From JAZFSZ01 sp036446455 (GTDB taxonomy: Bacteria > Pseudomonadota > Gammaproteobacteria > Acidiferrobacterales > JAJDNE01): a stretch of DNA of 18,596 bases. The notes under the pieces were generated by a model. That model did not search any database. It was not told the origin of the DNA and was given only the letters and a program-made list of their open reading frames with translations. The stretch covers positions 1 to 18,596 of the forward strand of contig JAZFSZ010000114.1 of NCBI GenBank assembly GCA_036446455.1, given 5' to 3'. The first letter of the stretch is position 1. Every line of letters starts with the position of its first letter. Positions 1-6,752 of the stretch are shown here, in pieces. The position numbers were made by a program, and so were the translations under genes.

Positions 1-75
1 TTGCTCTTTTTCTCGTCATATTCAAATGAGAACACGGTATAATATATATACCTTTATTATCCCTTTGGCAAGCAC

Positions 76-112
76 GTAGGGTGCGGTCTTGTTGGTGCGG
101 TGCCCACCCTAC
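76..112. repeat. REP-like palindrome overlapping the tpx stop codon
   Basis: GTAGGGTG (76-83) and CACCCTAC (105-112) form an 8-bp inverted repeat around a 21-nt GC-rich spacer. The minus-strand unit starting GTAGGGTGGGCACCGC resembles the REP-type palindromes scattered through many gammaproteobacterial genomes and mobilised by RAYT (IS200-like) transposases; that assignment is from memory of the motif. No U-run follows on either strand, so it is a poor intrinsic terminator. The tpx stop codon (109-111) lies inside the repeat. The rest of 1-108 is AT-rich and holds no gene that I can support. Confidence 0.5.
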
Positions 113-612
113 TTGGATAATGCCGCCAACGCCGCATCATAATCCGGCGCTTGTGAAATTTCCGGCACCAGCTCTGAATACAGGACGCGATCACCTTCAT
201 CGAGTACGACAATGGCGCGGGTACAAACACCGGCTAATGGCCCGTCCTGAATCAGCACGCCATAGTCTTCGGCAAAATTACGATTGCGCATCATCGACAG
301 TGTTTTTACTTTGCCGGTCTGTGCTTCTCCACAAAAACGGGCCTGCGCGAACGGCAGATCGGCCGAGATCACCAGCATCATTACATTGGGGAACTTGTCC
401 GCTTCTTCGTTAAATCGTTTGGCGGAGTCTGCACAGACACCGGTGTCCAGGCTAACCACAATATCCAGAATCTTTTTCTTGCCTTCAAAGTCGGACAATG
501 CCACATCCTTTAAATCGGCATCGACCAGCGTGAAATCCGGCGCAGTATCACCCACACCGGGCAAATCGCCATTGGTTGTAATCGTATTTCCTTCTAGTGT
601 AATTTTGGCCAT
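109..612 (-). CDS. tpx: Thiol peroxidase Tpx (atypical 2-Cys peroxiredoxin)
   Basis: Reduces hydrogen peroxide and alkyl hydroperoxides with electrons from thioredoxin; in this family it is cytoplasmic or periplasmic, and here no signal peptide is visible. The 167-aa protein has the expected family length. The peroxidatic cysteine is C60 in SLDTGVCADS, and the resolving cysteine is C94 in LPFAQARFCG, the two signature blocks of Tpx. The start at 612 is preceded by a good ribosome site (AAGGAG, about 5-6 nt upstream). It begins 18 nt after the gcvPA stop on the same strand, so it is probably the last gene of the glycine-cleavage operon, where gcvPB would normally be expected. Its stop codon falls inside a REP-like repeat. 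Identification is firm; operon membership is inferred from spacing. Confidence 0.95.
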   Translation of the reverse strand: MAKITLEGNTITTNGDLPGVGDTAPDFTLVDADLKDVALSDFEGKKKILDIVVSLDTGVCADSAKRFNEEADKFPNVMMLVISADLPFAQARFCGEAQTGKVKTLSMMRNRNFAEDYGVLIQDGPLAGVCTRAIVVLDEGDRVLYSELVPEISQAPDYDAALAALSK

Positions 613-630
613 TGTCTTCTCCTTGTTTGA

Positions 631-2031
631 TCAGGCATTTGGATTTACCTTGACGGCGCAAGGGGGATCCAGTCGGCGTTTACTGACGATGCGCTCGAGA
701 TGTTTGTAATACAACTGCATCTCGTCTTCGGTGCGCATTTCGGTAGCGCACACCAGCAGTACGTCGCTCAATTCGGGATAGGTTTCGCCCAGTGTATAAC
801 CGGCAATAATACCCTGTGCCTCCAGCGCTCGTATCACATCACCAACGGGCGCATTTATTTTTAACGCCACTTCATGAAATACCGGTCGGTCAAATAGCGC
901 TTCGACGCCATCGATGGCAGTGAGGACTTCGATCAAGCGGGTGGTATTGGCATGACAACTGGCGGCGACACGCTCCAGCCCCTCGCGGCCCAACAGCGCC
1001 ATATGAATGGTAGCGGCGGTCGCCAGCAGGCCCTGATTAGTGCAGATATTCGACGTTGCCTTGGAGCGACGAATGTGTTGTTCGCGAGCCTGAAGTGTCA
1101 ATGTGAAACCGGGTTTGCCGTCGAGGTCAACGGTGCGGCCAATAATACGACCCGGCATCTGACGCACAATCTTTTGACGACAGGCAAGAAAGCCAAAATA
1201 GGGTCCGCCGGAAGATAAAGGCGCACCCAAAGGCTGGCCTTCGCCTACTGCGATATCGACGCCAGATTCGCCCCATTCTCCCGGTGGTGTCAGCAGTGCG
1301 ATGGCGACCGGGTTAACCAGACCAATTGCTAATGTGCCATTCTTGTGCGCCCAGTTCGTGAGTTCATCTATCTCTTCCAGTACACCGAAGAAATTGGGTT
1401 GCGGAATGACCAGTGCTGCAAACTCCTCGCCCGCATATTGCTCCAGACTCTGCGGATCGACATGGCCGCCGGTTTCGCTGTAGGGGATATCGACGATCTC
1501 GATGTTCTGGTGGCGGACAATGGTCTTTACGGTCTGTCGATAAAGCGGGTGTACCGTTGCCGGCATCAAGATGCGCTGCGATTTTTTATGGCAACGCACG
1601 GCCATCAATACCGCCTCTGCCAGGGCCGACGCACCTTCGTATAGCGAGGCGTTGGCTACATCCATGGCGGTCAACGCGGCAATCATGCTCTGGAATTCAT
1701 AGATCACCTGCAGGGTGCCTTGACTGGCCTCTGCTTGATAGGGGGTATAAGCCGTATAAAATTCACCACGTGTGGTCAGCTCCCAGACGGCTGCCGGAAT
1801 GTGGTGTTCATAGGCGCCGGCACCGATAAAATTAATGTATTGGCCATCGGCATTGGCCCGTTCTGACATCAAGCGGCGAACCTCCATTTCATTTGCCGCC
1901 GGCGGTACACCGTCAATCGTGTCATTGCGCAGATTGGCCGGAATCTCATCGAACAGACTGTCGAGGTCCTTGACGCCAATGGTTTCCAGCATTTCAGCCA
2001 AGTCCTGCTTGTTGTGCGGTATGAAAGGCAT
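631..2031 (-). CDS. gcvPA: Glycine dehydrogenase (decarboxylating) subunit 1, GcvPA
   Basis: N-terminal half of the split P-protein of the glycine cleavage system. With GcvPB it forms the PLP enzyme that decarboxylates glycine and passes the aminomethyl group to lipoyl-GcvH. The 466-aa protein starts MPFIPHNKQDLAEML and contains family blocks such as YTPYQAEASQGTLQ (about residues 96-109), GEGQPLGAPLSSGGPYFGF and TSNICTNQGL. The catalytic PLP lysine sits in GcvPB, so this subunit cannot work alone. It lies 12 nt downstream of gcvH and 18 nt upstream of tpx, in the riboswitch-controlled operon. The ribosome site upstream of 2031 is weak, so translation may depend on coupling to gcvH. gcvPB is not in the window. 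Confidence 0.95.
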   Translation of the reverse strand: MPFIPHNKQDLAEMLETIGVKDLDSLFDEIPANLRNDTIDGVPPAANEMEVRRLMSERANADGQYINFIGAGAYEHHIPAAVWELTTRGEFYTAYTPYQAEASQGTLQVIYEFQSMIAALTAMDVANASLYEGASALAEAVLMAVRCHKKSQRILMPATVHPLYRQTVKTIVRHQNIEIVDIPYSETGGHVDPQSLEQYAGEEFAALVIPQPNFFGVLEEIDELTNWAHKNGTLAIGLVNPVAIALLTPPGEWGESGVDIAVGEGQPLGAPLSSGGPYFGFLACRQKIVRQMPGRIIGRTVDLDGKPGFTLTLQAREQHIRRSKATSNICTNQGLLATAATIHMALLGREGLERVAASCHANTTRLIEVLTAIDGVEALFDRPVFHEVALKINAPVGDVIRALEAQGIIAGYTLGETYPELSDVLLVCATEMRTEDEMQLYYKHLERIVSKRRLDPPCAVKVNPNA

Positions 2032-2043
2032 CGCTTTTACCCG

Positions 2044-2439
2044 TTAATCCTGCTCGGCGGCGACCAGTTCTTCGTAGGCCCTGGCGTCCATAAGGTCACC
2101 CACTTCGTTACTATCACTCGGCTGCAGGCGATAAATCCAGCCCTCACCGTAGGGATCGCTGTTAAGTGTTTCCGGCGCATCGGCTAGCGCTTCGTTGACT
2201 ACGGTCACCTGCCCGGCAATGGGCGCATAAACATCCGATGCTGCTTTCACTGATTCCACCACGGCACAATCATCGCCGGTGCTATAGTCGTTGCCGGTTT
2301 CCGGTAACTCGACAAACACCATGTCCCCCATCAGATCCTGTGCATGATCGGTAATACCAATGGTGACCGAACCATCTTCTTCAATGCGCACCCATTCATG
2401 GGATTTGCTGTATTTCAACTCGCCTGGAATGTTGCTCAT
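2044..2439 (-). CDS. gcvH: Glycine cleavage system H protein
   Basis: Small lipoyl carrier that shuttles the aminomethyl intermediate between the P, T and L proteins. It has 131 residues, the normal family length. The lipoylated lysine is K65 in VVESVKAASDVYAP, the conserved attachment motif. The N-terminal block IPGELKYSKSHEWVR and the DLMGDMVFVELPETG segment are also typical. It starts 41 nt after the gcvT stop with a GGGAG ribosome site. The lipoyl group would be made by LipA, encoded two genes upstream in the same operon. Nothing is unusual in the protein. Confidence 0.97.
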   Translation of the reverse strand: MSNIPGELKYSKSHEWVRIEEDGSVTIGITDHAQDLMGDMVFVELPETGNDYSTGDDCAVVESVKAASDVYAPIAGQVTVVNEALADAPETLNSDPYGEGWIYRLQPSDSNEVGDLMDARAYEELVAAEQD

Positions 2440-2480
2440 GATTGAATGCTCCCGAGATTATTATCTATAATTATTAGTCA

Positions 2481-3566
2481 TTATCCGATGCAGCTCTTGC
2501 CGTTTCTGACAAACGGGTATTTTACAATATCTGCCTCTATCAGCTTGCCGCGAATATCCACCTGACAATGATGGCTGGCCGCCGCCGGCACTCGCGCCAG
2601 CGCAATAGACTTGTTCAGTGTGGGTGAAAAACTGCCACTGGTAATTTCGCCCTCTCCCTGCTCACAGATGACTTTCTGGTGCGCCCGTAGTACGCCGCGC
2701 CCCTGCAAAACCAGTCCCGTAAGTTTGGTTATAATTTTACCCTTTTGTTTCTCCAATGCGTCACGGCCAATAAAACGGCGATCTTCAGGCTCCCAAGCGA
2801 CGGTCCAGGACAAACCCGATTCCAGCGGTGTGGTGTCTTCGGTCATGTCGTTACCATAGAGATTCATACCCGCCTCCAGCCGCAGGGTGTCACGGGCGCC
2901 GAGGCCGATGGGTTTGACTCCGGCTTCGGCCAGCATCTGCCAGGTAAACGCTACTGCCTTGGCCGGCAATATGATTTCAAAACCCTCCTCGCCAGTATAA
3001 CCCGTGCTGGCAATCATCAACTCGCCTATTCTTGCTGAGTAAAACGGTTTCAAGTCCTGGGTTATGTTGCGGATATCTTCACCCATGGCCGCAAAAACTT
3101 TTTCTTTAGCGTTTGGCCCTTGCACGGCAATCATTGCCAGATCGTCACGTTCTGTGATTGTGACATCTTCAAACTCCTTGGCACGTGTATTGAACCAGGA
3201 AAGGTCTTTTTCGCGGGTGGAAGAATTGACCACCAGACGAAAGAAATTCTCATCAAAATAATAGACAATCAGGTCATCAATGACGCCGCCATTTTCATTG
3301 AGCATGCAGGTATAAAGCGCCTTGCCTTTGACAGTGAGTTTGTCGACATTGTTGGCCATCAGCTGGCGCAGGTATTCGCGGGGTTGACTGCCCTTGATAT
3401 CCACCACGGTCATATGTGACACATCAAACATGCCCGCGTCCTGGCGCACCTGATGGTGCTCGTCAATCTGAGAGCCATAGTGCAACGGCATGTCCCAGCC
3501 ACCAAAATTAACCATCCTGGCGTTGGCCTCGAGGTGCTTGTCATACAAAGGGGTGCGATTGGCCAT
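2481..3566 (-). CDS. gcvT: Glycine cleavage system T protein (aminomethyltransferase)
   Basis: Transfers the methylene carbon from aminomethyl-lipoyl-GcvH to tetrahydrofolate, releasing ammonia. I place the start at ATG 3564-3566 (MANRTPLYDKHLEANARMV), giving 361 aa, the usual size; AGGAAACAGGAT lies just upstream. The same frame stays open to 3644, but that extension overlaps the end of lipA and looks noncoding. Conserved blocks are MVNFGGWDMPLHY (18-30), DAGMFDVSHM (43-52) and GGVIDDLIVYYF (93-104), the last carrying the acidic residue at the folate site. The C-terminal GEITSGSFSPTLNKSIALA block is typical too. It begins 14 nt after lipA. Confidence 0.96.
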   Translation of the reverse strand: MANRTPLYDKHLEANARMVNFGGWDMPLHYGSQIDEHHQVRQDAGMFDVSHMTVVDIKGSQPREYLRQLMANNVDKLTVKGKALYTCMLNENGGVIDDLIVYYFDENFFRLVVNSSTREKDLSWFNTRAKEFEDVTITERDDLAMIAVQGPNAKEKVFAAMGEDIRNITQDLKPFYSARIGELMIASTGYTGEEGFEIILPAKAVAFTWQMLAEAGVKPIGLGARDTLRLEAGMNLYGNDMTEDTTPLESGLSWTVAWEPEDRRFIGRDALEKQKGKIITKLTGLVLQGRGVLRAHQKVICEQGEGEITSGSFSPTLNKSIALARVPAAASHHCQVDIRGKLIEADIVKYPFVRNGKSCIG

Positions 3567-3580
3567 ATCCTGTTTCCTGT

Positions 3581-4498
3581 TTAACTTTGTTGTACTTCTT
3601 CGGCGTGATAGGACGAGCGTACCAGCGGGCCCGACTTTACCCAACTGAAGCCCATCGCGCGGGCGGTCTCGGCAAGCTCTTCAAACTGTTGCGGTGTTAC
3701 ATATTCCACCACCGGCAAGTTCCTTACCGATGGTCGCAGATACTGTCCAATGCTGATGCGATTAACGCCAACCGCACGAAGATCTCTCAATACCGCCAAC
3801 ACTTCCTCTCTGGATTCACCCAGGCCCAGCATAATGGCCGATTTGGTTTCCACGTCGGGTAGCACGGCGATACTTTCCAGCAATGACAAGCTAACCGCAT
3901 ACTTGGCGCCTTTTCGCACCTTATGATACAGGCGCGGCACGGTCTCGACATTGTGACCCCACACCAGTTTGGGCGACTGTTCAGATGCAAATGGGGTTTG
4001 CGCCAGAACAGTGGCAATGGTGTCCACACATGTTTCCTGCTGGCCCTGAAAATCCGGTGTCAGGAATTCAATACCGATGGACACATCGCGTCGCCGAAGC
4101 TCACGCAGTGTGGCAGCAAAGATACCTACACCCTTGTCTTTCTGGTCATCGCGATTAACCGAAGTCAGTACCACATACTTCAATCCCAATTGTTCCACCG
4201 CGTCGGCGACGCGACGCGGTTCATCTTGATCGACCGCACCGGGGCGCCCGGTTTTAACCGAACAAAAACCACAGGCGCGGGTACAAATATCGCCCAGCAA
4301 CATGAACGTTGCCGTGCCGCGGCTCCAGCATTCACCACGATTGGGGCAACGGGCTTCTTCGCACACGGTGTGTAATTGATGGTGGGAAACCGCGGCCCGG
4401 GTTTGCCCAAAGACCCTGCCATCTCCCAGCTGCTGACGAATCCACGCTGGCATGCGTGAAACATTTCTTATGTTTTCATTTTCAGAATGTTGCGGCAT
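3581..4498 (-). CDS. lipA: Lipoyl synthase LipA (radical SAM)
   Basis: Inserts two sulfur atoms into protein-bound octanoyl groups to make the lipoyl cofactor, here most directly for GcvH. The 305-aa protein carries both Fe-S binding sets: C46-C51-C57 (CEEARCPNRGEC), the auxiliary sacrificial cluster, and C72-C76-C79 (CTRACGFC), the radical SAM cluster. The RSSYHA block at residues 294-299 supplies the serine ligand of the auxiliary cluster. Relative to the E. coli protein the region around residues 120-150 carries extra residues before the HNVETVPRLY block. The start at 4498 follows GGAAG by 6 nt. It is the first gene after a tandem glycine riboswitch and intrinsic terminator, so it should be expressed with the glycine-cleavage genes. 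lipB is not nearby. Confidence 0.95.
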   Translation of the reverse strand: MPQHSENENIRNVSRMPAWIRQQLGDGRVFGQTRAAVSHHQLHTVCEEARCPNRGECWSRGTATFMLLGDICTRACGFCSVKTGRPGAVDQDEPRRVADAVEQLGLKYVVLTSVNRDDQKDKGVGIFAATLRELRRRDVSIGIEFLTPDFQGQQETCVDTIATVLAQTPFASEQSPKLVWGHNVETVPRLYHKVRKGAKYAVSLSLLESIAVLPDVETKSAIMLGLGESREEVLAVLRDLRAVGVNRISIGQYLRPSVRNLPVVEYVTPQQFEELAETARAMGFSWVKSGPLVRSSYHAEEVQQS

Positions 4499-4565
4499 TC
4501 ACAGCTTCCGTATTAGTCAACCAAAAAATCTGTCAATAAATCAGGGCTTCCTGCGTCACAATGAA

Positions 4566-4629
4566 GAAAAATGAGCAATAGATTGCTGATTTTTTCGACT
4601 CTGAGAATTCACGGATGAACATTCAGAGT
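4566..4629 (-). other. Two leader hairpins between riboswitch terminator and lipA
   Basis: In minus-strand order, an ACTCTGA/TCAGAGT stem (4623-4629 with 4598-4604, 18-nt loop) is followed by AGCAATCTATTGCT (about 4574-4587). The latter is a short palindrome flanked by an A-run on one side and a T-run on the other, so it looks like a weak terminator read from either strand. They lie within the 137-nt untranslated stretch between the riboswitch terminator and the lipA start. The 3' arm of the first hairpin (CAGAGTCG, 4596-4603) is also complementary to CGACTCTG at 4780-4787, around the 5' strand of aptamer 2 P1. Function is unknown. Confidence 0.35.
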
Positions 4630-4635
4630 TCCCAT

Positions 4636-4668
4636 AAAAAAAGAGCGATGGATCATTCTATCCATCGC
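4636..4668 (-). terminator. Intrinsic terminator of the glycine riboswitch
   Basis: On the minus strand a perfect 9-bp stem GCGATGGAT/ATCCATCGC (4660-4668 with 4645-4653, 6-nt loop) is followed by TCTTTTTTT. This is a textbook intrinsic terminator. It begins only 2 nt after the 3' strand of aptamer 2 P1 and ends 137 nt before lipA, so it can act as the expression platform. Adding wobble pairs (GGGAG with TCTTT) would extend the stem into the P1 strand and make P1 and the long terminator compete. Sequence alone does not settle whether glycine turns the operon on or off; on-switches are usual for cleavage operons. Confidence 0.85.
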
Positions 4669-4670
4669 CC

Positions 4671-4784
4671 CTCTGTCCGGTCACCTGAGAGCTTGGCCCC
4701 TTCGGTGTCCCGCTACTAAATTGAAAATTGCTATCTGTTCCGCAAACATGCAAACCCCAATTTAGTAGCGGGATCTCTCCAGAG
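4671..4784 (-). promoter_or_regulatory. Glycine riboswitch, aptamer 2 (ligand-proximal to terminator)
   Basis: Second of two tandem glycine (gcvT-type) aptamers, read on the minus strand. It shows the family consensus in order: CTCTGGAGAGA, CACCGAAGGGGC, GCTCTCAGG and ACCGGACAGAG. P1 is CTCTG/CAGAG (4780-4784 with 4671-4675). The P3 arm is a perfect 15-bp stem (4758-4772 with 4709-4723) topped by a 34-nt loop region, longer than in the V. cholerae RNA as I recall it. The arm sequence CCCGCTACTAAAT is nearly the same as in aptamer 1. It leads directly into an intrinsic terminator before lipA. Confidence 0.93.
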
Positions 4785-4795
4785 TCGACGGGGTT

Positions 4796-4925
4796 TCGCG
4801 GTCCGTTTGCCTGAGCGTTTCCGGGCGGGTTGCGCCTTCGGCGCCCCGCTGCTAAATCGTTGCAGAATCTTCTGATCCAGAAGAGCCAGACTGCAAGCGA
4901 TTTAGTAGCGGGGTCTCTCCCACGA
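4796..4925 (-). promoter_or_regulatory. Glycine riboswitch, aptamer 1 (promoter-proximal)
   Basis: First tandem glycine aptamer on the minus strand. The consensus segments are GTGGGAGAGAC, GCGCCGAAGGCGCAA, GCTCAGGCAAA and CGGACCGC. P1 is TCGTGG/CCGCGA (4920-4925 with 4796-4801, one wobble). The P3 arm pairs 4898-4913 with 4844-4859 (16 positions, one A-C mismatch). It continues through TTGCAG/CTGCAA and a TCTTCTG/CAGAAGA tip, giving an unusually long rod. An 11-nt linker separates it from aptamer 2, as expected for the cooperative tandem architecture. Its 5' edge is about 19 nt from the predicted -10 box. Confidence 0.93.
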
Positions 4926-4943
4926 GCCCTGAGTCGAGATGCG

Positions 4944-4972
4944 AATATACTCCGCGCCACAGTGGAATCCAA
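4944..4972 (-). promoter_or_regulatory. Sigma70-type promoter of the riboswitch-lipA-gcv operon
   Basis: On the minus strand TTGGAT (4967-4972), a 17-nt spacer and TATATT (4944-4949) match the sigma70 pattern well. A start near 4937 would begin the RNA about a dozen bases before aptamer 1, an ideal position for a riboswitch leader. No operator was recognised in the spacer. Confidence 0.65.
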
Positions 4973-5067
4973 GCGCAGCAGCCCGCATGAAATCAAGGTT
5001 TATTGCGGTGATTCAAGGTCAGACTCCAGCTTTAAGGCATCACCCCTTGAGTGACAATACGCTTTTG

Positions 5068-6741
5068 TTATGACCACTTGCTGCCGGCGCGACGTACCAG
5101 CAACATCACGGGAATCAATCCGGCGACCACCAGCGTCAATGCCGGCAGGGCGGCACGCTCCCATTCCCCTTCGGCAGTCATCTCGAATATACGTGTGGCC
5201 AGAGTGTCCCAGCCGAAGGGACGTAACAACAAAGTAGCCGGCATTTCTTTCATCACCTCCACGAATACCAACAGCGCCGCACTGAACGTACCGGCACGCA
5301 ACATGGGAATGGAGATACGCCAGAGGATTTGCCAATTGCTGGCACCCAACGATCGCGCCGCCTGAAGCAGGCTGGGTTTGATACGCTCAAACGCGCTATC
5401 GACCGGGCCGTAGGCGACTGCCATAAACCGAACGACATACGCCAGCAATAAGGCTAACAGGGTACCCGTTAATACCTGGGTCATGCTGATGCCAAACAAG
5501 ACCAATACCGTATTCGCAATCTGTTTATCCAGCCACACAAACGACAACATGATACCGACTGCAAGCACCGACCCTGGCAGGGCATAACCCAGTGTCGAAA
5601 ATCGGATGGCGACGCGGGTAAATCGATCCGGGCTCAAACGATAGGTATAGGCCAGCAACACAGCGAAGAAAACGGTCAGGCCAGCGGCCAGCGCACCCAG
5701 AAACACGGTATTAAAAAAGAAGCGGATATAACGTGTATCCAGATCCTCCGCCGCAACCTCGATGACCCACATCAACAACTGCAACACGGGGATAACGAAT
5801 GCCAGCAACATCACTGTCGCCGCGAACAGGAATGCCGCAATCGCGTGCCAACCGGTCAGCTTGTAGCGCTGTTCACGCGCCAATTTACCGCTGGCATCAT
5901 AACGCGCCCGGCCGCGTAAACGTTTCTCCGCAAACAACGCAACACCAACGAAAAGCAATAGTAACGACGCCAGTTGTGCCGCCGCCGCGAGGTCAAAAAA
6001 ACCAAACCACGATTTGTAGATAGCGGTGGTAAAAGTGTCGTAATTGAAAATGGACACGGCACCGAAATCAGCCAGTGCCTCCATTAGCGCCAGGGCAACA
6101 CCGGCGGCGATGGCCGGCCGCGCCATGGGAAGTGAAATGCGATAAAACGACGCCCAGGAGTTGAGCCCCAACACGCGACCGGTATCGAGCACACTGCGGC
6201 CCTGGCTCAGAAATGCGGTTCGCGCCAGCATGTAAACATAGGGATAAAATGCCAGCGTCATGACCAATATGACACCGCCTTCAGATCGCACGCGCGGAAA
6301 CCAGACACCAGGCCCGAAGACGCTGCGCAGCCAATCCTGGACCGGACCACTAAAATCAAGAAAACCAATAGCCACAAATGCCAGCACATAGGCCGGGATC
6401 GCCAACGGCAACATTAGCGCCCACTCGAACAGGCGACGTCCGGGAAATTCACACATTGTGGTCAGCCATGCCAGACCCACGCCGAGCACCAATACGCCGC
6501 TGCCCACACCAACAATCAATACCAATGTGTTGCGCAGCAGGTCGGGGAGTACGGTATTGGCGAGGTGTGTCCAAACCTCACTGACAGGCCCGCCCCAGGC
6601 AGAAAATATTATGAGAATTGGTACAGCGACAATAGCGGCAATAAAAAGGCTGGCCAGACGCCATTGCCAGACACCCACATCCAGGGATCCCGAAAACCCG
6701 AGATCCCTGGACAGGCTATTGTTTTTTAGAGAACGGTTCAC
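5068..6741 (-). CDS. fbpB: Ferric iron ABC transporter permease, fused two-domain (FbpB/SfuB type)
   Basis: Inner-membrane channel subunit that carries iron(III) received from FbpA into the cytoplasm. The 557-aa protein has two MetI-like permease halves with about 12 hydrophobic segments. Each half ends in an EAA-type ATPase-contact loop: LGLNSWASFYRISLPMARP followed by EALADFGAVSIF in the first half, and SLGASNWQILWRISIPMLRA followed by EVMKEMPATLLLRPFG in the second. These blocks match the FbpB/HitB/SfuB family. The start codon is GTG (6739-6741), 11 nt after the fbpA stop, which favours coupled translation. The partner ATPase FbpC is not found downstream or elsewhere in the window. No clear terminator follows the stop before the riboswitch promoter. 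Confidence 0.92.
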   Translation of the reverse strand: MNRSLKNNSLSRDLGFSGSLDVGVWQWRLASLFIAAIVAVPILIIFSAWGGPVSEVWTHLANTVLPDLLRNTLVLIVGVGSGVLVLGVGLAWLTTMCEFPGRRLFEWALMLPLAIPAYVLAFVAIGFLDFSGPVQDWLRSVFGPGVWFPRVRSEGGVILVMTLAFYPYVYMLARTAFLSQGRSVLDTGRVLGLNSWASFYRISLPMARPAIAAGVALALMEALADFGAVSIFNYDTFTTAIYKSWFGFFDLAAAAQLASLLLLFVGVALFAEKRLRGRARYDASGKLAREQRYKLTGWHAIAAFLFAATVMLLAFVIPVLQLLMWVIEVAAEDLDTRYIRFFFNTVFLGALAAGLTVFFAVLLAYTYRLSPDRFTRVAIRFSTLGYALPGSVLAVGIMLSFVWLDKQIANTVLVLFGISMTQVLTGTLLALLLAYVVRFMAVAYGPVDSAFERIKPSLLQAARSLGASNWQILWRISIPMLRAGTFSAALLVFVEVMKEMPATLLLRPFGWDTLATRIFEMTAEGEWERAALPALTLVVAGLIPVMLLVRRAGSKWS

Positions 6742-6752
6742 AGACTCGACGT

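Noticed and set aside
38..43. TATAAT on the plus strand near the left edge
   Set aside because: A perfect -10 box, but no acceptable -35 lies 16-18 nt upstream and no plus-strand gene follows; the area is simply AT-rich.
3567..3644. Upstream extension of gcvT (26 extra residues)
   Set aside because: It overlaps the end of lipA, is rich in Arg/Ser/Thr unlike the family N-terminus, and the ATG at 3566 has a good ribosome site and matches GcvT length.
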